The notes under the pieces: generated by a model | Told to the model about the DNA's origin: nothing | Database searches by the model: none | Seen by the model: only the letters and a program-made list of their open reading frames with translations | Shown: piece after piece, positions 48,371 through 55,687 of the stretch | Layout of the letters: every line of letters begins with the position of its first letter | Position numbering within the stretch: position 1 is the stretch's first letter | DNA from: Pseudonocardia sp. EC080619-01 | GTDB taxonomy: Bacteria > Actinomycetota > Actinomycetes > Mycobacteriales > Pseudonocardiaceae | Reading direction: 5' to 3' | Assembly (NCBI RefSeq): GCF_001420995.1 | Contig: NZ_CP012184.1 | Location: forward strand, 4,510,501 to 4,574,500 | DNA: 64,000 nucleotides | Position numbers and translations under genes: made by a program

Positions 48371-49348
48371 ATGCAGACGACCGAGGTACCCGGCACCGGC
48401 CTGGCGGTGTCCCGCCTGGTGCTGGGCACGATGAACGTCGGCGACACCGTCGACCGGGACGGTGCCGCCGCGATGCTGGACGCGGCCGCCGAGGCCGGCA
48501 TCACCATGATCGACACGGCGAACGGCTACGCCGGGTCCCGCTGCGAGCCGATCCTCGGCGAGCTGCTGCGGTCCCGGCCCGGCCGGTTCGACGTCGCGAG
48601 CAAGGTCGGCATCCCGCACCCCGACGCCGGTGGGGCGCCGCCGCTGTCGCGCAAGGCGATCCACGCCTGCGTCGAGGGCTCGCTCACCCGGCTCGGCGTC
48701 GAGAAGCTCGACGTCTACTACCTGCACCAGCCCGACCGCGCGACGCCGATCGCGGAGACCCTGGAGACCGTCGCCGAGCTCGCCGACGCCGGCACGATCG
48801 GCGCGCTCGGCGTCTCCAACTTCGCGGCCTGGCAGATCGCCGAGCTGCGGCACGCCGCGATCGCGGCGGGTGCCCCGCAGCCGGTGTTCTCCCAGCCGCT
48901 CTACAACCTGCTCGCCCGCCGGATCGACGAGGAGTACGTCGAGTTCTCCCGGACCGCGGGCTTGTTCGACATCGTCTACAACCCGCTGGGCGGCGGCCTG
49001 CTGTCCGGGCGGCACTCGTTCGACGCGCCGCCGTCGGACGGCCGGTTCGGCTCGTCCGGGCTGGCGACGATGTACCGCGACCGCTACTGGAACGAGGGCC
49101 TGTTCCGGGCCGTCGAGGCGCTGTCCCGGGTCGCCGCCGACGCCGGTCTTCCCCTGCCCGAGCTGGCGCTGCGCTGGCTGGTCGGCCGGGAGAGCGTCGG
49201 CGCGATCCTGGTCGGCGCGTCGAAGGTCGAGCAGCTGCACGCCAACGTGGCCGCCGCCGAGCGCGGCCCGCTCCCGGACGACGTCGTCACGGCCTGCGAC
49301 GCCGTCTGGGCCGACCTGCGCGGGCCGGTGCCCGCCTACAACCGCTGA
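48371..49348 (+). CDS. aldo/keto reductase (sugar dehydrogenase type)
   Basis: A 325-residue aldo/keto reductase. The catalytic tetrad residues are in MIDTANGYAGS (Asp and Tyr, about residues 47-57), VASKVG (Lys near 77) and YYLHQPDRATP (His near 119). VSNFAAWQ and the NADP-binding RWLVGRESVGAILVGASK (about 275-292) complete the fold. In sugar-acid clusters these enzymes oxidise an aldose to its lactone (L-fucose/L-galactose dehydrogenase type) or reduce a short aldehyde from the aldolase. Which applies cannot be told from sequence. It is 13 bases after the dehydrogenase gene. Confidence 0.87.
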   Translation: MQTTEVPGTGLAVSRLVLGTMNVGDTVDRDGAAAMLDAAAEAGITMIDTANGYAGSRCEPILGELLRSRPGRFDVASKVGIPHPDAGGAPPLSRKAIHACVEGSLTRLGVEKLDVYYLHQPDRATPIAETLETVAELADAGTIGALGVSNFAAWQIAELRHAAIAAGAPQPVFSQPLYNLLARRIDEEYVEFSRTAGLFDIVYNPLGGGLLSGRHSFDAPPSDGRFGSSGLATMYRDRYWNEGLFRAVEALSRVAADAGLPLPELALRWLVGRESVGAILVGASKVEQLHANVAAAERGPLPDDVVTACDAVWADLRGPVPAYNR

Positions 49349-49359
49349 GGGGACCTGTC

Positions 49360-50130
49360 ATGACCAACGGTTTCGCCGCCCGGCTGCGCTCCGGGGAGAA
49401 GACCATCGGCTACTGGGTGGTGCTGGACAACCCGGTCGGCACCGAGCGGATCGCCCGCACCGGCTACGACTACGTCTGCATCGACGCCCAGCACGGGCTC
49501 GTCGACTCGCGCGCCGTGCTGTCGACGATCACCGCCGTCGACACGTTCGGCGTCGCGAGCATGGTGCGGGTGCAGGCCAACGACGCGTTCTGGATCGGGC
49601 AGGCGCTCGACACCGGTGCCCGCGGTGTGATCGTCCCGATGGTCGACACCGTCGCCGACGCCGAGTCCGCCGTCGCCGCCACCCGGTACCCGCCGGTCGG
49701 GCGGCGCAGCTACGGCCCGATGCGGGCGCAGCTGCGGGTCGGCCCGACGCCCGCCGTCGCCGACGACGAGGTCGCCTGCCTGGTGATGATCGAGACCCCG
49801 GACGGCCTGGCGAACGTCAAGGACATCGCCGCCGTCCCAGGGGTCGACGGGCTCTACGTCGGGCCGTCGGACCTGCGGCTCGCGCTCGGCGGGAAGACCT
49901 CCACCGACCCGGACCTGGACGAGCGGTTCGAGGAGGCGCTGACCGCGATCCTGGCCGCCGCGAACGCGGCCGGCATCGCCTGCGGCATCCACTGCCCGGA
50001 CGGAGCCACCGCCGCCCGGCGGCTGGCCCAGGGCTTCTCCTACGCCAGCGTCGCCTGCGACGTGGTGCACCTCGAGCAGGCCGCGAAGGCGCACCTCGAC
50101 GCGGCCCGCAACGGCGGGGGCGCCGCGTGA
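49360..50130 (+). CDS. HpcH/HpaI-family class II aldolase
   Basis: A 256-residue pyruvate-type aldolase, TIM barrel, metal-dependent. GYDYVCIDAQHGLVDSR with the catalytic His near residue 46, GARGVIVPMVDTVADAESA near 86-104, and the metal-ligand Glu and Asp in MIETPDGLANV and DGLYVGPSDLRLALG (about residues 147-180) match 2-dehydro-3-deoxy-aldonate aldolases. It would split a 2-keto-3-deoxy acid into pyruvate and an aldehyde. The downstream dehydratase, overlapping by four bases, is the natural source of that substrate. Confidence 0.89.
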   Translation: MTNGFAARLRSGEKTIGYWVVLDNPVGTERIARTGYDYVCIDAQHGLVDSRAVLSTITAVDTFGVASMVRVQANDAFWIGQALDTGARGVIVPMVDTVADAESAVAATRYPPVGRRSYGPMRAQLRVGPTPAVADDEVACLVMIETPDGLANVKDIAAVPGVDGLYVGPSDLRLALGGKTSTDPDLDERFEEALTAILAAANAAGIACGIHCPDGATAARRLAQGFSYASVACDVVHLEQAAKAHLDAARNGGGAA

Positions 50131-51287
50131 AGATCGAGCGGATCCGCATCGACAAGGCGAAGTTCGACATGGTCGACTTCGCCAAGCACACGACCGGCTT
50201 CTCGCTGGTCTACGAGCCGGGCAGCCGCAAGCCCACCAGCGCCTACGCGATCCGGATCTACACCGACGACGGCGTCGTCGGCGGCTACGTCGGCGGCAAC
50301 TCGGTCGCCGTCGCGCAGGTCGCGATGTTCGGCGACTACCTGATCGGCAAGGACCCGCTGCAGCGCGAGCTCATCTACAACGACGTGAAGCGTCAGCTCC
50401 GCAAGTTCGACAAGATGGGCATGGGCTTCGTCGACATCGCGCTGTGGGACCTCGCGGGCCGGGCGCACGGCGCGTCGATCCGCACGCTGCTCGGTGGCTG
50501 GAAGACCCGCGTCCCCGCGTACGCCTCGACCGCCGCCGGTGACCGCAACGGCGGCCTCGACTCGCCCGCCGCCTACGCGGACTTCGCCGTGCAGTGCAAG
50601 GAGCTGGGCTACAAGGCCTACAAGCTGCACGTCTGGGACGTCTACGAGGTCTCCGAGGTCGTCGAGACGATCGCGCGTGTGCGCGAGGCCGTCGGGCCGG
50701 ACATGGACCTCATGCTCGACCCGGGCTGCAAGCTGGAGACCTTCGCGCACGCCGTCCAGGTCGGCCGGGCCTGCGACGAGGCGAACTTCCTCTGGCTCGA
50801 GGACCCGTACAAGGACACCGGGATCTCGATCTTCGGGCACAAGCGGCTGCGGGAGCTGATCCGGACGCCGCTGCTGCAGACCGAGCACGTGCGCGGGCTG
50901 GAGCAGCACGTCGACTTCGTCGTCGGCGGCGGCACCGACTTCGTGCGCGCCGACGCCGAGTACGACGGCGGCATCACCGGAGCGCTGAAGATCGCGCACG
51001 CCACCGAGGGGCTCGGCCTGGACGTCGAGCTGCACACCCCCGGGCCCGCCCAGCGCCAGCTCATGGCGTCGTTGCGGAACACGAACTACTACGAGATGTC
51101 GTTCGTGCACCCGAAGTCGAGCGAGATCGGCCGCAGCCAGCTGGTCTACGCCGACGACTACCGCGACGGCCTCGCCGCGGTCGATGCCGACGGCTGCGTC
51201 CCGGTGCCGGAGGGACACGGCCTGGGTGTCACCTACGACTGGGAGCGCATCGAGGCCCACACCGTGGAGACCGTCGAGTACCGCTGA
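50127..51287 (+). CDS. enolase-superfamily acid-sugar dehydratase (MR/MLE type)
   Basis: A 386-residue enolase-superfamily enzyme. The barrel residues are in place: Lys166-x-His168 in YKLHVWD, metal ligands Asp198 (MLDPG), Glu225 (WLEDPY) and Glu253 (QTEHV), and His303 in ELHTPGPAQ as a likely acid/base. Such enzymes dehydrate aldonates to 2-keto-3-deoxy acids. KxH rather than KxK is seen in some acid-sugar dehydratases. The GTG start overlaps the aldolase stop (GTGA). It is the last gene of the five-gene operon; the specific sugar is unknown. Confidence 0.87.
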   Translation: MKIERIRIDKAKFDMVDFAKHTTGFSLVYEPGSRKPTSAYAIRIYTDDGVVGGYVGGNSVAVAQVAMFGDYLIGKDPLQRELIYNDVKRQLRKFDKMGMGFVDIALWDLAGRAHGASIRTLLGGWKTRVPAYASTAAGDRNGGLDSPAAYADFAVQCKELGYKAYKLHVWDVYEVSEVVETIARVREAVGPDMDLMLDPGCKLETFAHAVQVGRACDEANFLWLEDPYKDTGISIFGHKRLRELIRTPLLQTEHVRGLEQHVDFVVGGGTDFVRADAEYDGGITGALKIAHATEGLGLDVELHTPGPAQRQLMASLRNTNYYEMSFVHPKSSEIGRSQLVYADDYRDGLAAVDADGCVPVPEGHGLGVTYDWERIEAHTVETVEYR

Positions 51288-51296
51288 GGCCGGAGA

Positions 51297-52124
51297 TCAG
51301 GGGCGGGTGGCCCGCACCAGCCACGCGGCCGACCGGAAGGCGACGCCCCCGGGGCCCGCGTGCTCGGCGAGCACCCCCCGCAGCGCGTCCTCCGCGTCCT
51401 GCCGGTCGATCGCGGCGCGTGCGGCGAGCGCGTCGGCCACCCGTCCCAGGTGGAACGCCGCGGCCTGCTCGACGTCGGAGCCGAACCACATCGGGGCCCG
51501 CACGTCGTCGAGCCGGACGCCGGTGAAGCCGGCCCCGGTCAGCAGGTCGCGGCACCGGTCCGGGTCGCCGAGGGAGAGCGGGCTCGCTTCGTCCGGTGGC
51601 GGATCGGGCAGCCGCAGGGCGCCGTGCACCGCCCACAACCACTCCTGCTCGGCGAGCGGCTGCCACACCTGCAGCACGATCCGCCCGCCCGGGGCCAGCG
51701 CGCGGTGCAGGTTCGCGAAGGCGGCCTCCGGGTCGCCGAAGAACATGACGCCGTTGCGGCTGACCACGACGTCGAACGCGCCGTCGCCGAGCTCCTCGGT
51801 CTGGGCGTCGGCGACGGCGAAGGTCGCCGGCAGCCCGGACGCGGCGGCGCGGTCGCGGGCGATCGCCAGCAACGCCGCGGACATGTCGACACCGTGCGCG
51901 TGCCCATCCGGGGCGGCGGCCGCCGCGGCGTCGAGGGTCGTGGTCCCGGCGCCGCAGCCGACGTCGAGCACCCGCTCGCCGGGCCGGACCGCGGTCGCGG
52001 ACCGGAACGCGTCCCGGTAACCGGCGACACCCGCCTCGAACAGGTCGGCGTGGGCGGCCCAGAAGTCCCCGCCGCTGCCGCTCCAGGCCCGCCACTGCTC
52101 CGCGTTCGGTTCCGGTGCCGTCAC
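51297..52124 (-). CDS. class I SAM-dependent methyltransferase
   Basis: A 275-residue methyltransferase. Motif I VLDVGCGAGTTTLDAA is near residues 53-68, the acidic GVDMSAALLAIARDRA near 79, and post-II VVVSRNGVMFFGDPEAA near 120. The pattern is that of small-molecule or ubiquinone/sterol-like methyltransferases; the substrate is unknown. GTG at 52124 is used because the upstream extension to 52157 is Arg-rich. It is convergent with the dehydratase gene (gap of nine bases), marking the far edge of the acid-sugar island. Confidence 0.84.
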   Translation of the reverse strand: MTAPEPNAEQWRAWSGSGGDFWAAHADLFEAGVAGYRDAFRSATAVRPGERVLDVGCGAGTTTLDAAAAAAPDGHAHGVDMSAALLAIARDRAAASGLPATFAVADAQTEELGDGAFDVVVSRNGVMFFGDPEAAFANLHRALAPGGRIVLQVWQPLAEQEWLWAVHGALRLPDPPPDEASPLSLGDPDRCRDLLTGAGFTGVRLDDVRAPMWFGSDVEQAAAFHLGRVADALAARAAIDRQDAEDALRGVLAEHAGPGGVAFRSAAWLVRATRP

Positions 52125-52246
52125 GCGCCGGGACGCTACCGCCCCGCGGACACGCATCCTTCACTCTGCGCCGAACAGGTGATCGCAGAGGGCGACGATG
52201 CACCATCGGTCACGCCGAACTGGGCTGATCGGGCTACCGTGGAGCC

Positions 52247-52927
52247 GTGATCGACGTCCCGACCCCGGCGCTCGCCGGGCTGCTGCTGCGGGCGGTCCCG
52301 CAGCCGGTCCGCCGGGACGCGCACGTCGCGATGCACGCACTCGCCCCGTGGGGCGCGGTGTCCGCGCAGCTCGTGCAGGACACCGGCGGTGGTGTCGCCG
52401 ACCACGACGTGCACGTCGACGGCGACCCGGTCCAGATCCCGTACCGGGTGTCCTTCCCGTGGCCCCCGCCCGGCTTCGTCGCCCGGTTCAGCCCGCGCCG
52501 GCAGGCCGTCGTCGCGGCCTGGATGTCGCGCAGCGAGAACGCGGGCGTCCGGCAGCGCGCCGTGCGCGAGCTGTTCTGCGTGCACGAGCCGTGGGTGGTG
52601 CCGTTCGTGGTGCAGCTGTGCGGGGAGTACGTGCACGAGATCGCCGCCGACGTCGACCGCTTCGTCCGCACCGAGCTCCCGCACCACGACGAGCTGCGCC
52701 ACGCCTACGGACGGTTCGTCCGCGACAACCCGCGCTACCTCGCGACGACCCGGCACCGGGCCGTCGCGTTCCGGGAGCTCGACCACCGGTGGCCGCACCG
52801 CGGCGACCCGGACCACCGTTACCCGCAGCTCGCGGCACTCGACGCGCTCGCCGAGCTCGCCTACCGCGGCGGGAGCGACTACCCGGGCGATCCGGCGCCG
52901 CCGCGGATCGCCGCCGTCGCCTCCTGA
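52247..52927 (+). CDS. conserved-looking cytoplasmic protein of unknown function
   Basis: A 226-residue protein without signal or membrane segments. It is rich in Arg, His, Pro and Trp, with segments YRVSFPWPPPGFVARFSPRR, AVVAAWMSRSENAGVRQRAV and PRYLATTRHRAVAFRELDHRWP. Codon use is like the neighbours and the length is well above chance, so it is real. No known domain is recognised. It is convergent with the MaoC-like gene, seven bases away, and divergent from the methyltransferase gene. Confidence 0.68.
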   Translation: MIDVPTPALAGLLLRAVPQPVRRDAHVAMHALAPWGAVSAQLVQDTGGGVADHDVHVDGDPVQIPYRVSFPWPPPGFVARFSPRRQAVVAAWMSRSENAGVRQRAVRELFCVHEPWVVPFVVQLCGEYVHEIAADVDRFVRTELPHHDELRHAYGRFVRDNPRYLATTRHRAVAFRELDHRWPHRGDPDHRYPQLAALDALAELAYRGGSDYPGDPAPPRIAAVAS

Positions 52928-52934
52928 GCCCGGA

Positions 52935-53780
52935 TCAGCCGGTGAGCTCGGCCGTCCCGCGGTCGAGCACCACCTCGCCGTCGACGGCGGTCCGGAACAC
53001 CGGCCCGGCGGCCGTGCTCCAGACGGAGACCGTCAGCACCTGGCCGGGCAGCACGGGCCTGGTGAACCGCGCGTCCATGGCGGCGAGCCGGGTCGCGTCG
53101 CCGTCGCAGGCGGTCTCGACGAGCGCCCGCGCGGTGAAGCCGTACGTGCACATGCCGTGCAGGATCGGCCGGTCGAAGCCGCCCCGGGCGGCGAAGGCCG
53201 GATCGGAGTGCAGCGGGTTGCGGTCCCCGGTCAGCCGGTAGAGCAGCGCCTGGCCGGGCGAGGTCCGGTAGGTCACCCGGTGGTCGGGTGCCCGGTCCGG
53301 AATCGGGGACGGCGCGGCCGCCGCGCCGCGGGACCCGCCGAACCCGCCCTCGCCCCCGACGAACACCGACTTCACGGCCGACGCGAGCGGAGCCCCGGTC
53401 TCGGCGTCGACCGCGTCGGCGCGGGTGCGGACGAGCGCACCCGACTCCTTGTCGAGGACCTCGGTGACCGTCGCGGTGACCCGGGCCCGGCCCTCGACGG
53501 GCAGCGGGGCGGCCAGCCGGAACGACTGCTCGGCGTGCACGAGACGGGAGTGGTCGATACCCCCGAGATCGACGACGGCGTTGCGGGTGAGCGTCTCGGC
53601 GAACGACGGCAGCACCACGGTGCGCACACCGTCGGTGTTCTCCGTGGTCAGCGACAGCTCGGCCAGCGGCTGCTCGGCGCCGGCGCCCACGGCGAGCGCG
53701 TAGAGGAGCACGTCGTCACGCGCCCACGCGACGTTGACCGGCTCGCACTGCGTGCCCTCGAGATCGGGGGCCAGGGCCAT
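52935..53780 (-). CDS. MaoC-like (R)-specific enoyl-CoA hydratase/dehydratase
   Basis: A 281-residue double hot-dog protein of the enoyl-CoA hydratase 2 (MaoC/HSD17B4) class. The hydratase 2 motif is YRLTGDRNPLHSDPAFA followed by FDRPILHGMCTYGF (about residues 180-212), with catalytic Asp and His in GDRNPLHSDP. The N-terminal half is the degenerate hot-dog. It would hydrate (2E)-enoyl-CoA to (3R)-hydroxyacyl-CoA in fatty-acid, steroid-side-chain or polyketide metabolism. No other beta-oxidation gene is adjacent. The ATG at 53780 is the only good start. Confidence 0.88.
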   Translation of the reverse strand: MALAPDLEGTQCEPVNVAWARDDVLLYALAVGAGAEQPLAELSLTTENTDGVRTVVLPSFAETLTRNAVVDLGGIDHSRLVHAEQSFRLAAPLPVEGRARVTATVTEVLDKESGALVRTRADAVDAETGAPLASAVKSVFVGGEGGFGGSRGAAAAPSPIPDRAPDHRVTYRTSPGQALLYRLTGDRNPLHSDPAFAARGGFDRPILHGMCTYGFTARALVETACDGDATRLAAMDARFTRPVLPGQVLTVSVWSTAAGPVFRTAVDGEVVLDRGTAELTG

Positions 53781-53929
53781 GGGGAGTCTCCTTCGACTTC
53801 TCCACCGTGATCACCGCAACCTATCCCGTGAGGTGCCCGGCGCCCAACCCCCGCGGGACCGGCTGACACACTGGGGGACCGTCGGACGAGTCCGTCCGCG
53901 ACACGAACACCCGGGAGACGTGAGGCGCA

Positions 53930-54334
53930 GTGACGGCATCACCGGAGGCGATCGAGCTGACGAAGGTGGCGGCGGCCGCCGCGGCGGACAAGAAGGCCGT
54001 CGACATCGTCGCCCTCGACGTGTCCGACCAGCTGGTGATCACCGACTGCTTCGTGCTGGCGTCGGCGCAGAACGAGCGTCAGGTCCAGGCGATCGTGGAG
54101 GCGGTCGAGGAGAAGCTGCGGGAGCGCGGCAGCAAGCCCACCCGCCGCGAGGGCGACGCCGACAACGGCTGGATCCTCCTCGACTTCACCGACATCGTCG
54201 TGCACGTGATGCACAACGAGCAGCGCGGCTTCTACGGCCTGGACCGGCTGTGGAAGGACTGCCCGACGATCGAGGTGCCGCACGCGGTGCCGTCGGACGC
54301 GAGCAGCGGGACCGACGAGGACGGCGCCGGATGA
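53930..54334 (+). CDS. rsfS: ribosomal silencing factor
   Basis: A 134-residue RsfS (DUF143) protein. It binds ribosomal protein uL14 and prevents subunit joining when nutrients are scarce. The core is ALDVSDQLVITDCFVLASAQ, then RQVQAIVEAVEEKL and WILLDFTDIVVHVMHNEQRGFYGLDRLW, closely family-like. The Asp/Glu-rich tail is actinobacterial. nadD normally lies directly upstream, but here the preceding gene is the divergent MaoC-like gene; nadD is at 19632-20225. The stop overlaps the next start (ATGA). GTG at 53930 starts the block rsfS-gpgP-octT. Confidence 0.92.
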   Translation: MTASPEAIELTKVAAAAAADKKAVDIVALDVSDQLVITDCFVLASAQNERQVQAIVEAVEEKLRERGSKPTRREGDADNGWILLDFTDIVVHVMHNEQRGFYGLDRLWKDCPTIEVPHAVPSDASSGTDEDGAG

Positions 54335-54951
54335 CGCTGCGCCGGATCACCCTGCTCCGGCACGGCCAGACCGAGTACAACGCCGGTGGCCGCATGCAGG
54401 GTCATCTCGACACCCGGCTCACCGACGAGGGCCGTGCCCAGGCCGCCGCGGCCGCGCCGCTGCTGGCCGGGATCCCGTTCGACCGGATCGTGACCTCGGA
54501 CCTGAGCCGCGCGCACGACACCGCGACCGCCGTCGCCGGGGCGACCGGGCTGCCGCTGTCGGTGGACAAGCGGCTCCGTGAGACGCACCTGGGCGACTGG
54601 CAGGGCCGGACCGTCGCCGAGATCGAGGCCGACGACCCGGGCGCGATCGCCGCGTGGCGGTCCGATCCGCGGTGGACACCGCCCGGCGGCGAGTCCCGCG
54701 TCGACGTCGTCAACCGCTCGCTGCCGGTCGTCGCCGAGCTCGACGCCGCGTACGCCGACGACCCCGAGGAGCGGTCCGTCCTGCTCGTCGCGCACGGCGG
54801 CATGATCGCCGGGATGGTCTGCGGCCTGCTGGACCTGCCCGAGTCGGCGTGGCCGGTGATCGGCGGGATGGGCAACGCGAAGTGGTCCGTCGTCGCCCGC
54901 CGCGCCGACCACCCGCGCTGGCGGCTCTCGGGATACAACATCGGTGCCTGA
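54331..54951 (+). CDS. gpgP: histidine phosphatase, glucosyl-3-phosphoglycerate phosphatase type
   Basis: A 206-residue histidine phosphatase. The catalytic RHG motif is LLRHGQTEYNAGGRMQG (His11 nucleophile); the second Arg, a Glu in RETHLGDWQGRTVAEIE and the second His in LVAHGGMIAGMV complete the site. By position after rsfS and before the octT-like gene it matches Mycobacterium tuberculosis GpgP (Rv2419c), which dephosphorylates glucosyl-3-phosphoglycerate in the methylglucose lipopolysaccharide pathway. The symbol rests on that synteny and family membership; other phosphoglycerate-mutase-like functions are possible. Confidence 0.82.
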   Translation: MTLRRITLLRHGQTEYNAGGRMQGHLDTRLTDEGRAQAAAAAPLLAGIPFDRIVTSDLSRAHDTATAVAGATGLPLSVDKRLRETHLGDWQGRTVAEIEADDPGAIAAWRSDPRWTPPGGESRVDVVNRSLPVVAELDAAYADDPEERSVLLVAHGGMIAGMVCGLLDLPESAWPVIGGMGNAKWSVVARRADHPRWRLSGYNIGA

Positions 54952-55687
54952 CCTGCTGGTCGTCGCGGACTCGCTGGCCTTCCACGGTCCCGAGCGGCCC
55001 TACCCGGCGGACGAGCCGCGGTTGTGGCCCAACCTCGCCGCGACCCGCCTCGGCGGGCGCGCGGAGCTCGTCGCCCGTGCCGGGTGGACGGCCCGGCACG
55101 CGTGGTCGGCGGTCAGCGGCGACCCGCGGGTGTGGGCGGTGCTGCCGCACGTGGACGCCGTCGTGCTGGGGGTGTCCGGGATGGACTCGCTGCCCTCGCC
55201 GCTGCCGACGGCGCTGCGGGAGCTGATCCCGGCCGTGCGCCCGGCACCGCTCCGCCGCGTGGTCCGGGACGGCTACCGGCGGGCGCAGCCGGTGCTGGCG
55301 CCGCTCCTCGCGGAGCTCCCCGGTGGCGGTCCCGCCACGCTCCCGGCCCGGCTGACCGCGTCCTACCTGGAGCGGTGCCGCTCCGCGGTGCACGCGCTGC
55401 GGCCGGGGCTGCCGGTGGTCGCGCTGCTCCCGTCGGTGCACCGCGCCGCCGACTACGGCCGGGTCCACCCGCACCGGGCCGCCACCGAGGCGGCGATGCG
55501 GGCGTGGGCGGCCCGCGCACCCGGCGTCACCCTGCTGGACACGGCAGCGCTCGTCGGCGGGCACGTCCTCGGCGGGCACGGCAACCCCGACGGCATGCAC
55601 TGGGGCTGGGCCGGGCACCGGGCGGTCGGTACGGCGCTGGCCGACGAGCTGGGACGACGTCTGCCGGTCCGGTCCGAGCAGCCGTGA
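54944..55687 (+). CDS. octT: SGNH/GDSL hydrolase, octanoyltransferase OctT type
   Basis: A 247-residue SGNH-type protein: VVADSLAFHGPERPYPADEP near the N-terminus has the Asp-Ser of block I, followed by GVSGMDSLPSPLP in block III and the block V Asp/His in NPDGMHWGWAGHRA. In Mycobacterium tuberculosis the corresponding gene Rv2418c encodes OctT, which transfers an octanoyl group to diglucosylglycerate. Order and neighbours (rsfS, gpgP, then degV) agree, so I use the symbol as a synteny-based guess. GTG at 54944 overlaps the gpgP stop by eight bases. Confidence 0.75.
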   Translation: MPDLLVVADSLAFHGPERPYPADEPRLWPNLAATRLGGRAELVARAGWTARHAWSAVSGDPRVWAVLPHVDAVVLGVSGMDSLPSPLPTALRELIPAVRPAPLRRVVRDGYRRAQPVLAPLLAELPGGGPATLPARLTASYLERCRSAVHALRPGLPVVALLPSVHRAADYGRVHPHRAATEAAMRAWAARAPGVTLLDTAALVGGHVLGGHGNPDGMHWGWAGHRAVGTALADELGRRLPVRSEQP

